Shown piece after piece: positions 1 to 28,100 of a stretch of 64,000 nucleotides of DNA. Source of the stretch: Gibbula magus (lineage: Eukaryota; Mollusca; Gastropoda; Trochida; Trochidae). Position 1 is the stretch's first letter, and every line of letters starts with the position of its first letter. Both the position numbers and the translations under genes were made by a program. Below the pieces are notes generated by a model that was not told where the DNA came from, searched no databases, and saw nothing but the letters and a program-made list of their open reading frames with translations. The DNA lies in NCBI GenBank assembly GCA_936450465.1, contig OW388297.1:27236387-27300386 (forward strand), given 5' to 3'.

Positions 1-1235
1 GAGCTAAAATCAATAAATACACTCAACATGTGCAAGGAATAAATAAACTCCGATATAAGTATGGTACAGTCTGCTTCTGAGATAGAATGTGCAGTCCACA
101 AACAATCACTTTTAATATCCGGAACAGGGAGAGACACACCATGACCATATTCTGGACTAGCACAAACTATATTTTTTTACATTCATGATTTGCTTTAAAT
201 GAGATAGGCCTTCCAGACAATCTTCTCTCCCTGACCATCATATGCTGTATATCAAGCCCCAGGAATTGTCATCGGCAGTAAGGTTATAACATTAAATATG
301 TCAAAGATCTGTATTCAAAATGTACTACTATACCTAAAAATTATCATAATAAATGTTTGTACAACTTCAAATATAATACTTGTACAGCATTTGACATCAC
401 AACCAACTTATTAATTGCTTTGGTATTTATGAGCTAAAGATAACTTATCAGTTCTAAATACAAAAGGAAAATGATATGTTTGATGGCATTCTAAAGTTAG
501 TTATGTAATTGATATGTTTGTCAACATTATAAAGCTAATTATGAAATCAAAGATCACAACCTCCTACTGTCAAGGAATACAACTAGAAATGTTACATGTA
601 CTTTTGTTGAGACAAATCAGGGTAAAGTATTCAGAAGTTAATTGATGATATAAAGAACTATTCCCTGTAAATGGAGACAATTGCAACCTCTTTGGACGGA
701 GAAGGAACTTGTACGAGATTCCAGATACCTCATTTCTAGTAGAATGATCAGAAAATATTAGATCTATATTTGAGATTCACCGGGATACCCCACTACAGAC
801 GATTCCCAGGGCCTGTCATACACCTCCCAGCTTGATTCATGTATACATGTAGGTATATATCAGAGAATTGTCAAGGAAACACAAACATTAACACTTCTTC
901 ATCAACTCAACAAACTACTGCACTCTATCACAAACCACTGAAATTCAGCTACTCCACTATCACAAGCTAATATAAATGGTTTCAAAATGCCAGCAAAATA
1001 CTATTGCTCTACACCTTTGAGATAAAACAGCTGAGGACCGCTGTTTTCAGCAATAAAACCCTGTAATCCCTGCAGCCTCAGCAAATAGCAGCGAGTGGTT
1101 TATCTGCATGGCAGTTTCAACTGTTTCTTCTCTCTTGAAAATAAAACCCTCAACTTATCCAACTTGACACTAAATCACTGTCTAACGGATCCTCCGTTGT
1201 CATATGGTATGACTAAACTAAGTTCCGACCATGCT
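1..1235 (-). other. MEIOC 3' UTR / downstream flank
   Basis: No coding exon or repeat family was recognised. Read on the minus strand this is the region 3' of the MEIOC stop. The only polyadenylation-like hexamer noticed is ATTAAA (plus-strand 111-116), which would give a 3' UTR of about 1.1 kb. This is a weak inference. Confidence 0.3.
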
Positions 1236-18199
<16,964 letters not shown>

Positions 18200-20100
18200 C
18201 TATGAGAAAGCACAAAGTGTGTGTAAAATGTTAACATGACATTGTCGCTTTCATTTAAATTATCTACTTGGATATTTAATTTTACTGCACAAAAAGTGTT
18301 CTTTTTGTCATAAAATATGAAATAAATCACCCTCTCATTTCTTTCTGTTTGCCCATTTCGGGGCCTGAATATATATTATTGAAAAGAGCTCTTGTTTCAG
18401 AGTTGATTTACATTACAAAAAAATCGTAAACGTTCTAGAAGATAGTTAATGAAATAATAAAAGATGATTAACGAAATGCTCTACATATTATGCTACCAGT
18501 GCAGTTGTGTCGTTTCAAGGGGACTTTGTTTACCAACACTGTGAACAGACGGCAGGGTTATTCAAGAATCAATTGTTTTGTCTGAACTTGCAAAAGACAG
18601 ACAGCCACAAACTGAATATGAATTGTGCACATCATTGATTGATATCCAAAATTATTTTCGAACAGAAGGAAAATCGGTCATAGACAATCACAATGTGTAT
18701 GCGAGTTGCTACAACACCCTGTTAAAGCTATGGCGACCACACGCCTGCGACTATCAGCTGACTGCAGAAGTGTCGGTATGCCGAAACAAAATAACGTGCT
18801 TTGCGTGTCTTTCTGAGAAACAAATTCTGAGAACCTCATCTCCATAGTCGTGATTTCCTCCTATTCTGTTAGTTTGTTGATTTAGTTTACTTTCTTTGAG
18901 GACGAGTCACGATACAGAGGATAGCGCGCCATTTCAAAGATAATCGGGTCATGACAGTAACACAATGAATCGAGAACGGCAAACTTGACGTCGAATATTT
19001 GTTACCATTTCTTTGGTGGCAAGTGCAATACTTTATTCAGATTAGTTTCTGCATGGTATTTAACATACAATATACAGATTTTGTCGAAAACCAACTGTAA
19101 GTATTCCCCATATCGACGTATGGAATGCAGGCGAACTATCGAGCACATCGACATCAACATTCGGTATGTTGACATCGGGGGTGTGTGTTATTTTCACAAA
19201 TTTACTATTTGACAGCCACAAAATTGGATGAAAATTGCAGATATAGCCTACCTGCTGATGACGCTGGTTACTTCCAGCCGACCTCATCAATCCTATCCTG
19301 GAATTTTCATAATTTTCGCTCTCATTCAGCTGGACCGAGAGCGCCATTGACGTTCATTTTGCAGTATGCTAATAGCATGATTTTGTACTATTTTCTCCAC
19401 AACCAATAATAACTTCTAATCGCCGCGAAGCAGCTTCTGCTGTAGAATTCATCGAATTCAATTGTGAGGTTCAGACAAGTATAATGATTTGGGTTTATTC
19501 TTTATAAAAAAATAGCTCAAGTATGATACCAAGGCAAACTACTCTGGTATACTTATTCAAATGTAGATAAAATTTAGTGTAAACTTTTTAAACGCAAATT
19601 TGTCCAATTTCTGCCTCATGGTAATGTTTTTTTATGTGGATTTCCTGTCTAGAATGAAAGTCAAAAGAACGTAATATTTGTAAAAAAAATAAATATATTC
19701 TCCACAACCCAATTTGAATTTGAATCCCAATCCGGTTCAATCTAATGCAAATTAGATATGATAATTTGTGAAATACTATAACTATCAACCGACAGAACCT
19801 GATCTAAATGGCTGCGTCAACAGATGGATACTTGTCATTAAAGGAACGCCTATCACATTTGCAATCGAATACAGTGAGGGATCCAGAAATATTCAGGGGG
19901 GGTGGGGGTAGAGGGTGTTCACTCATGTCACAAATCAACAAAAACCGACCTCTTGTCGTGAGGACATATACAATATAACGAAAGGAAATGAGACATATGT
20001 CATGTAGGCCTAGGTCCAATTAAAATATTTCTTTCAATAAATGTTGACACTACTACGTTGGTCCGAAGAAGTATTCAAATATGTGTGTGTGTTTACCAAC
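18200..20100. other. Flank upstream of visible MEIOC exons, no gene confirmed
   Basis: No recognisable protein or RNA gene. A minus-strand ATG at 19345-19347 opens a 95-codon frame with a good-looking CAG/GTAGGC donor, but its phase does not join the MEIOC exon at 18199. The missing MEIOC start exon could lie here or beyond. Confidence 0.4.
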
Positions 20101-20108
20101 TATAAGAC

Positions 20109-20209
20109 CACAGGCGCCAGACCCTTAATATACACCTCCGTATATATATCTACATATCTAGGTAACATACATATATACGTAGGTGTATATGCATGGTCTG
20201 GCGCCTGTG
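20109..20209. mobile_element. 101-bp hAT-type MITE with perfect 8-bp target duplication
   Basis: Exact 15-bp terminal inverted repeats (CACAGGCGCCAGACC) are flanked by the direct repeat TATAAGAC at 20101-20108 and 20210-20217. The inner sequence continues the inverted symmetry (TATACACCT / AGGTGTATA). An 8-bp duplication is the hAT signature. Confidence 0.75.
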
Positions 20210-20580
20210 TATAAGACCTGTGTAAAATATAAAGAAACATTCATCGGTGTTTTGAGAATATGTCATATTCCAACCAATTGCTTTTCTATTACTACGTTGA
20301 CACTTCATCTGTTCATCTGTTCATAACATGACAAACGTTCTCAGTTTTAGGATATTTTTTATGTTTAAGCTCTTAGCTTAAATTTGTGTAAAATGTTATT
20401 TCATTAAAATAAGCAAAATCAGTAAGTATGTCATGTGCGTGAATATCTGCAGCCCTGATAAATCCTATTGAAATACATCTTTCAACACATGTTGTTACTA
20501 CCTTTTGGGTTACACCAACCCAGATTGGATTATTTTGTTTTGTTTTGTATTGCCAAGAAAGGAAGTTTCTTTGTTTTTCT

Positions 20581-20770
20581 CAGTTTGATTAAAATCGATA
20601 GTTTTTCCGAGCAATAAAAGTTGCGAAATAGTGCAGCTACCGGGATACGAACACATATCGTTCAGAGGTTTCCTCGCCAAACACTATAGAATAATAGAAC
20701 CAGTTCGTATCCCGATATGCACTATTTTGCAGATTTTATCTTCGGAACAGGGGCGATTTTAATCAGACTA
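20581..20770. mobile_element. Short copy of the 1725-2170 MITE family
   Basis: The left arm CAGTTTGATTAAAATCGA, with CCGAGCAATAAAA and CGAAATAGTGCAGCTACC, closely matches the left arm at 1725. The right arm ends GATTTTAATCAGACT. The interior is nearly lost, leaving almost only the two arms. No target duplication was recognised. Confidence 0.7.
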
Positions 20771-21252
20771 TGTCTTCCTTGGACCATACAGATATGAGTG
20801 AGTATGCTACCAATCATGAAGCATGGTTTGAAGTATGGGGCTGTCATCCATCAGCTGACAGTATCCTTCTTCATGACATCTTTGTCGAATCAGTGTTACA
20901 TCTGTCATACCCTCCAAGTTGCCTCACGATCAGGCTCATGTCGTTATGTGAATGTTATGTGAATATCTTCAATTATTGGTTTAATGAATGTATTATTATC
21001 GGTAGTCAATCTAAATACATTTAGATCCACTATAAACAATAAATTTACGTAGGAACAAAATATAGAAGTGTTGATCTAAATTTAGTTAGATTAATCAGCA
21101 GTAGACTTCAAAATATATTAAAACATAAATGAATAATTAATAAATAAAATTGATAAATAAATAAATTTAAAAAAAGAAGATTTGGCCAGATCATTGAGGT
21201 GAATAATGGTATGGGGTATTTGTAAGGCAGTTATACATGGTAGGAAATAAAG

Positions 21253-21340
21253 TGAAGTGAGGTGATTTGTGGTTTAACGCCGCTTTAAAGTGTTTCACTT
21301 ATATCACGGCTGCTAGTATTATTGCAGATGGAAACCCCGC
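21253..21340 (-). repeat. Fragment sharing the SINE 3' tail
   Basis: Read on the minus strand, this shares GCCATAATACTAGCA-like and GTGATATAAGTGAAA-like wording with the 3' part of the SINE copies at 26225 and 56383. The rest of the SINE is absent. Confidence 0.45.
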
Positions 21341-21641
21341 AAGACGACGTGGTTATGTATTGCGGAGAAACCTGCGAGCAACGGCTGGAACTTGACCGAC
21401 TGCTGTGAAAAGGGAATCAGCTTGATAGATTAGATTCAGAACAGACATATCGGACGATTTGATTTCAGCAATCGGCTTTTGAGCGATTGTTTGTGCAGAA
21501 TTTCTCTTTGTGCAGCCTTCATTGTCAGGTAGACTGATCAAACATTATTACAATATTCAAATTGTATTTTTTATTCAAATGAAAAATCATTTGGTTTACA
21601 TTTTGATGAAGAAAGTATCTTGCGTGTAGTCTTTCAAAAGT

Positions 21642-24421
21642 AGCGAAACTCTGGAGACGCTTGAGGTCGTAAGCGTCGCTTATTATTGGTAATAAGTTTG
21701 TCGGCAAGTAGCTTTTAGTCATTACGCTGTTCCTTTTCACTCCCTGTTTAAATATTCATAGGTTATATCATTATTGATCTCTCTTCGAGTCATTTAAACT
21801 CATTCAAATGGATTTATGTATTTGTGACCAATGACTTGAAACGCTTCCGCATGGTTCGCTTTATCATTGTTAGAGAACTATTCAAAGCGTGCCATTTGCA
21901 AGCGTTCAGAAATGCTTGCAAAAAAAATGTGTTTAAATGTAAATGTATAATTTTGCTTTTGTAAACTTTTGTAAAAGCAATTAACAGGAGGCGGAATATA
22001 GTTGAAATTCAGGTTAAAATACAAACTGTGTACATTCAACTATTTTAGGTATCTTATAAGATTTAATCATTTAAATGTAGGGTAGTTAACGCAATCTAAA
22101 TAAATTTAAATCAACTGAGAATTTAGCTTATAATAAATACTAATTACTAAATACTAAATACTGCGACAGTAGGGCTACAACTAAAACTCCATTGATCTAA
22201 ATGTAAATTTATGTGGATTGGTTTAGACGAAAATGTAAATTCCTAGTTTATAGCTTCTGGCATAAACTTTCAATTCCAAAAAATAGTCAATTTATAGTAT
22301 TTGAATACATGTATATAAATATACAATCTAAATAAATTTAGATCGTCTGTCCTATATACCTGTACATACCTATACCTGTTGATCTAAATTTATTTAGATT
22401 GATAAATATATATCCTTACTTTATATCACTGGTGCCAATATATAGACAAAAGTCCATACATGCAAAAGTTATGAAGAATACAGAAATAAATGCAGTAAAA
22501 TCATATTTAACAGTATGTGCGTAAACTCATGTAATAACGAATACATGCATGGTTATTCGGAACGGTTTGATTTAAGACACAATTCCAGTAGATCTATTAC
22601 AAGTGTAGCATTCTCTCACCTTAATTATCGTCAATCATTAAGGACTTATACACAGTACTGAACAGTATCATATATATATAGAGATTGTGTGATTCAATGT
22701 TTCATAATAGTATATGACAGTTGTTTCATTAGTTTTAGTAAGAAAAGCTCTCCATTCAAACAGTCAAAATTCTTGTACGATTAGTCAGAAGTTCCCTCTA
22801 TCTACCACTAGGTGGGCATTACCATACAAGAAAACATCAGTCGGAAAATATAAGTCGCTAGAAATATATAAGTAGCATCATAAGTACAAGTACAATGGAA
22901 ATTCTAGGACATGAAATACCTATGTTAATGTAGACTACATATACGTAAAGCGCTGAGTCTACTCGCAGACTGGGTACTTCTCTGGGCGAGCTTGCTCTCC
23001 AGTTCTCGCCACTATATACTGGCGGCACAACAGCGAAACTCTGGAGACGCTTGAGGTCGTAAGCGTCGCTTATTATTGGTAATAAGTTTGTCGGCAAGTA
23101 GCTTTTAGTCATTACGCTGTTCCTTTTCACTCCCTGTTTAAATATTCATAGGTTATATCATTATTGATCTCTCTTCGAGTCATTTAAACTCATTCAAATG
23201 GATTTATGTATTTGTGACCAATGACTTGAAACGCTTCCGCATGGTTCGCTTTATCATTGTTAGAGAACTATTCAAAGCGTGCCATTTGCAAGCGTTCAGA
23301 AATGCTTGCAAAAAAAATGTGTTTAAATGTAAATGTATAATTTTGCTTTTGTAAACTTTTGTAAAAGCAATTAACAGGAGGCGGAATATAGTTGAAATTC
23401 AGGTTAAAATACAAACTGTGTACATTCAACTATTTTAGGTATCTTATAAGATTTAATCATTTAAATGTAGGGTAGTTAACGCAATCTAAATAAATTTAAA
23501 TCAACTGAGAATTTAGCTTATAATAAATACTAATTACTAAATACTAAATACTGCGACAGTAGGGCTACAACTAAAACTCCATTGATCTAAATGTAAATTT
23601 ATGTGGATTGGTTTAGACGAAAATGTAAATTCCTAGTTTATAGCTTCTGGCATAAACTTTCAATTCCAAAAAATAGTCAATTTATAGTATTTGAATACAT
23701 GTATATAAATATACAATCTAAATAAATTTAGATCGTCTGTCCTATATACCTGTACATACCTATACCTGTTGATCTAAATTTATTTAGATTGATAAATATA
23801 TATCCTTACTTTATATCACTGGTGCCAATATATAGACAAAAGTCCATACATGCAAAAGTTATGAAGAATACAGAAATAAATGCAGTAAAATCATATTTAA
23901 CAGTATGTGCGTAAACTCATGTAATAACGAATACATGCATGGTTATTCGGAACGGTTTGATTTAAGACACAATTCCAGTAGATCTATTACAAGTGCAGCA
24001 TTCTCTCACCTTAATTATCGTCAATCATTAAGGACTTATACACAGTACTGAACAGTATCATATATATATAGAGATTGTGTGATTCAATGTTTCATAATAG
24101 TATATGACAGTTGTTTCATTAGTTTTAGTAAGAAAAGCTCTCCATTCAAACAGTCAAAATTCTTGTACGATTAGTCAGAAGTTCCCTCTATCTACCACTA
24201 GGTGGGCATTACCATACAAGAAAACATCAGTCGGAAAATATAAGTCGCTAGAAATATATAAGTAGCATCATAAGTACAAGTACAATGGAAATTCTAGGAC
24301 ATGAAATACCTATGTTAATGTAGACTACATATACGTAAAGCGCTGAGTCTACTCGCAGACTGGGTACTTCTCTGGGCGAGCTTGCTCTCCAGTTCTCGCC
24401 ACTATATACTGGCGGCACAAC
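21642..24421. repeat. 1390-bp tandem duplication
   Basis: Copies 21642-23031 and 23032-24421 appear identical apart from one T/C difference seen (22606 versus 23996). The unit starts AGCGAAACTCTGGAGACGC and ends TACTGGCGGCACAAC. It carries several palindromes of the type TCTAAATAAATTTAGA. The second copy ends 3 bp before the left end of the large transposon. It is non-coding. Confidence 0.9.
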
Positions 24422-24424
24422 TGC

Positions 24425-24440
24425 AGAGAGGGTTCTATCG
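24425..24440 (+). repeat. Left terminal inverted repeat of the transposon
   Basis: AGAGAGGGTTCTATCG, matching the right terminus exactly in inverted orientation. The sequence directly outside is ACTGC rather than TTAA. Confidence 0.8.
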
Positions 24441-24974
24441 GGGTATTTTTTGTGGAAACGAAATTCAGGTGGGAATTCCCTTTTGCACACGGCACACAAG
24501 TGTGTGTTTTTTTATAAACGCTTTTATTTTACTTTTTACTACTTTATATTGATATTTCAGGAGATAATTAAACTTAATCCGAATGTAAAAACAAAAAAAT
24601 AACCAAACAAAAACGAAGCCACTGATTGGCGCTGCAAGCGCCAAGGGGATTAACTCCATTGTTGTGATGGCGGCGACTGACTCGAGCGATCAAATTGACG
24701 AGATGCTTTTACATGTATGAACAATTATGTGATTATAGTGAGTTATTTTCACAAGGAATTAAGAAGTTTTGACACTAATGCCTCTAAGATAATGACGCTA
24801 ACTCAATATGACACTGAGGAAGAAACTGGCTTCAATCAGGGTTTCGATTATAACCTGTTGTTCGCTCTCCCCATCATCCTCACGTTCACAGATCGCCAAG
24901 TAGTGTTCAAGACATATATTTTGCTATCAACTTCAAGTGGGATTACCTAGATATGATTCAATAAGAAAATAAGA

Positions 24975-25174
24975 ATGAGTAAGGTTGGGCGAGGCCGACC
25001 TCGAAAACACGAGGATATTTCGCCCGTGAGTAGAAGACGGGAGAGAAATGCTCAGCGAGTCTATTTGGGAGATCTTTCAAACAGATGGATTGAGCTGAAA
25101 ACAGCACTGGTATTGACGGATAATCAACTTGCAAGACACCTTCTAGATAACCATGATGTGACCTGTCAATGCAA
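24975..25174 (+). CDS. Transposase exon 1 (AT-hook)
   Basis: Begins MSKVGRGRPRKHEDIS, an AT-hook core (GRP) in a basic run, and ends at HDVTCQC with donor CAA/GTAAGT, two bases into a codon. Confidence 0.75.
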
Positions 25175-28100
25175 GTAAGTATGAAAATAATTTATCAACG
25201 TTGAAATGTTTGTGATATCTACTACATGTCATATAACAATTCATACTTTTCAGTCTTCTGTCTGTATGACTGCAGTACAGTAGACATATATTCATAGTGC
25301 ATACATACATAATTTTTAATTTTTGGGCCTGACATAAATTATCAGAACAATGAACCTAAAATTCTTGCCTAAAATTTGTAAACAATATTCAGTCCTGAAG
25401 TAATTCATGTCCAAATTAATCAATTATTTTTTCATTGATGTATTTATTTTTATTTTTATTTTTGCAGTTCTACCCCAGTACCTTGTGATCCATGGGACAG
25501 AAGCTCACAACAAGAAAGTCTTCAGCTGCCATCAGTTAGCACACCCCAGAAAAACAAAGATCTAGATGTTGTATCATGTGTTGCAGGTGAGCATACACTC
25601 TTTACATTGTATCTCAGTAACCTGGTATACTTCGCTCTAAGTTGAGTCTTGTCATGTTTATGTAATTTATTTCATACATTTCACAATAAGTATAATTGAA
25701 GTGTGACGATCAGAAACTTTGGAGGTTATATTATTCATAATGAATTGACAAGCAGTGTATCGATATCGTGATACTGAATGTGACAATATATACATCATGA
25801 TTTATTTTGTGTATTGTGATAAGATAACTATTGTTGACTATTGTTTATCAAGAAAATATGTAGGTGATAGATAGATAATGTGATGTGTATCATATTGTGA
25901 AACTTGATAACCCCAGATTGGGTATCAAGATTATCAACATGATCCCGCCGAAGTGTTTATAATTTGTGGTTGTATTCATTCAGCTTTGCTAAGAACCATG
26001 GATTTTTTTTTCATGTCATTTCTCTATTTTCAGACTTGTCATTGATATCCTCATTGATGAGCTCTCCTACCAGTGACGAAAACAATGAAACTGCTGATCA
26101 ACCTTGCAATGAGTATGTATATTAATGTATTCAATATCAAATAATATTTTGAATTTCAAGATTGCATATATTTTGTTATGTAAGACCGTTTACATGAATC
26201 ATAGCTGATATTTGGCATATTTGTTGAATAACACGAGTTCGAATCATGTCAGGGGCACAGTAACTTTTTATGCAGTAGAGAACTGTAAGGTTTTTTATGC
26301 AATGTTACATTGTTGCAGCAAGGTTTGGGTGCAATGCTACACTGAACTTCAGTGCAGTATACCATCCATGGTTCACTAGTCCCAACCGGTACACGCAGGT
26401 TTCACGGCAATGCATAACCACACAACATAACAGGCTTTCTTCCTGCCATAATACGGGCAGCCATGATATAAGTAAAATTCAATGTTAAAACTCACCTGCA
26501 TAACCTAATACTGTTTATGTCCATTTTCTCATTGAAATTTCTTTATCACAGACAATGCAGAGAATCAACGCAGACAGTTGCTGAGTTTACAAACCCGGGT
26601 CCAGATGTTTTGGATAAGACTGCTGACATAACCAGGTATGTATTTATTTGAACACATTATCATTTACAATTGTCTTATTAACTGGTATCATAGATAAATA
26701 TGTATGCTCTTTGCTGTGTTTCACAACAAAGTATTATATCATTATTGTTTTTTACGGGTTGACCCAAGTGTTTACCCCCCTTACAGCTACTAAGACTATG
26801 ATGATGAGTTAAATGTATTAGAAATGATAACTTTGTGTAAGCAGGCATATAGTTCATGATTTTCTCTGTGTTACAGTGCCACACTAGGAGAGAGCATCGA
26901 CTCCATCAACAGCGACGATGAATTCCTGAACATGTCACTGCCGGACAGAGATGAAGATGCAATGCCCGGTTTAGACAATAGTACCAAATTCATGGACAAT
27001 ATTTCGACACAAAAGTGTATTGCTTTTGTTGATCCGCTTGTAGAACTTGTTAAGAATTGTATTGGACATACTTGTGAAAACTGTAAAACCAATTTGGTTT
27101 TTTCATACACAATGAGAGCTACTGCTCTTATGGTCACTTGGAAGTGTCAAAGAGGGCATTCAGGCAGCTGGTCTTCTCAACCCAAAATCGGTTCCATGTT
27201 TGCTGGTAATCTACAGCTGGCCGCTGACATCCTACTCACTGGCAACAGCTACGCAAAAGTTGCAATGCTTTTCTCTTACATGAATTTGGGCTGCGTCAGC
27301 AAGTCCTATTTCTACAATGTACAAAGATTCTATGCTCTTCCTGCAATTGAATCTTACTGGGCATCGATGCAATTGGACATTCTCAGTAAGCTGAGAAAAA
27401 GTGAATCACCGATCATACTGGCTGGAGACGGACGTAACGATTCACCAGGACACAATGCGCAGTATTGTACTTACACCATGATGGATGTGGATACCAGACA
27501 GATTGTCGGTCTAGAAATAGTCGACCTTCGGGAAGCCCCAAACAGCGTCGCAATGGAGAAAATTGGCTTCATACGTTGTATGGACTACATCACCAACATC
27601 ATCTCTGTTACAGAAGTTGTCACTGACCAAAGTTCATCAATTGCCCTGACAATGCGTAAGTGTACAGACATTCATTGGAATGCCAAATTTATATTTTTTT
27701 ACAAAATGTCATGGAAAAGTAAGCAATGTATACATAGTGTATAAAATCCCCCCAATTGTTTTTATCAACATGGGTAACTAAGTAATGTAATGTAATGTAT
27801 TAAATGTAATGTAATTCAGATATATTATTTATGATTTGCTTTTTTTTGCAGGAACAAAGTTTCAAAACATCAAACATCAGTGGGACGTGTGGCACGCTGC
27901 TAAGAACTTGGAGAAGAAACTGACAATGGTGAGATATTTTGAGAGTTGTTAAACTAAACTATCTAAATTTGATCATATGTACAGCTTCATACAGCAATTT
28001 TGTACTTCTAATAATTTTCATGCTGCAGTATGAATAAATTTCAGTCCAATAACATTTATCACTCTCTATTTGACAACTTCCAAACACAAGGCATAACTCT

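Noticed and set aside
18578..18847. 89-codon plus-strand frame
   Set aside because: No recognisable motif, no clear splice partners; within chance expectation.
19060..19347. Possible MEIOC first exon on the minus strand with donor CAG/GTAGGC
   Set aside because: In the phase needed to join 18199 there is a stop (TAA) just upstream, and the frame starting at its ATG would be broken after joining.
26871..27137. 88-codon minus-strand frame
   Set aside because: Antisense shadow of transposase exon 5.
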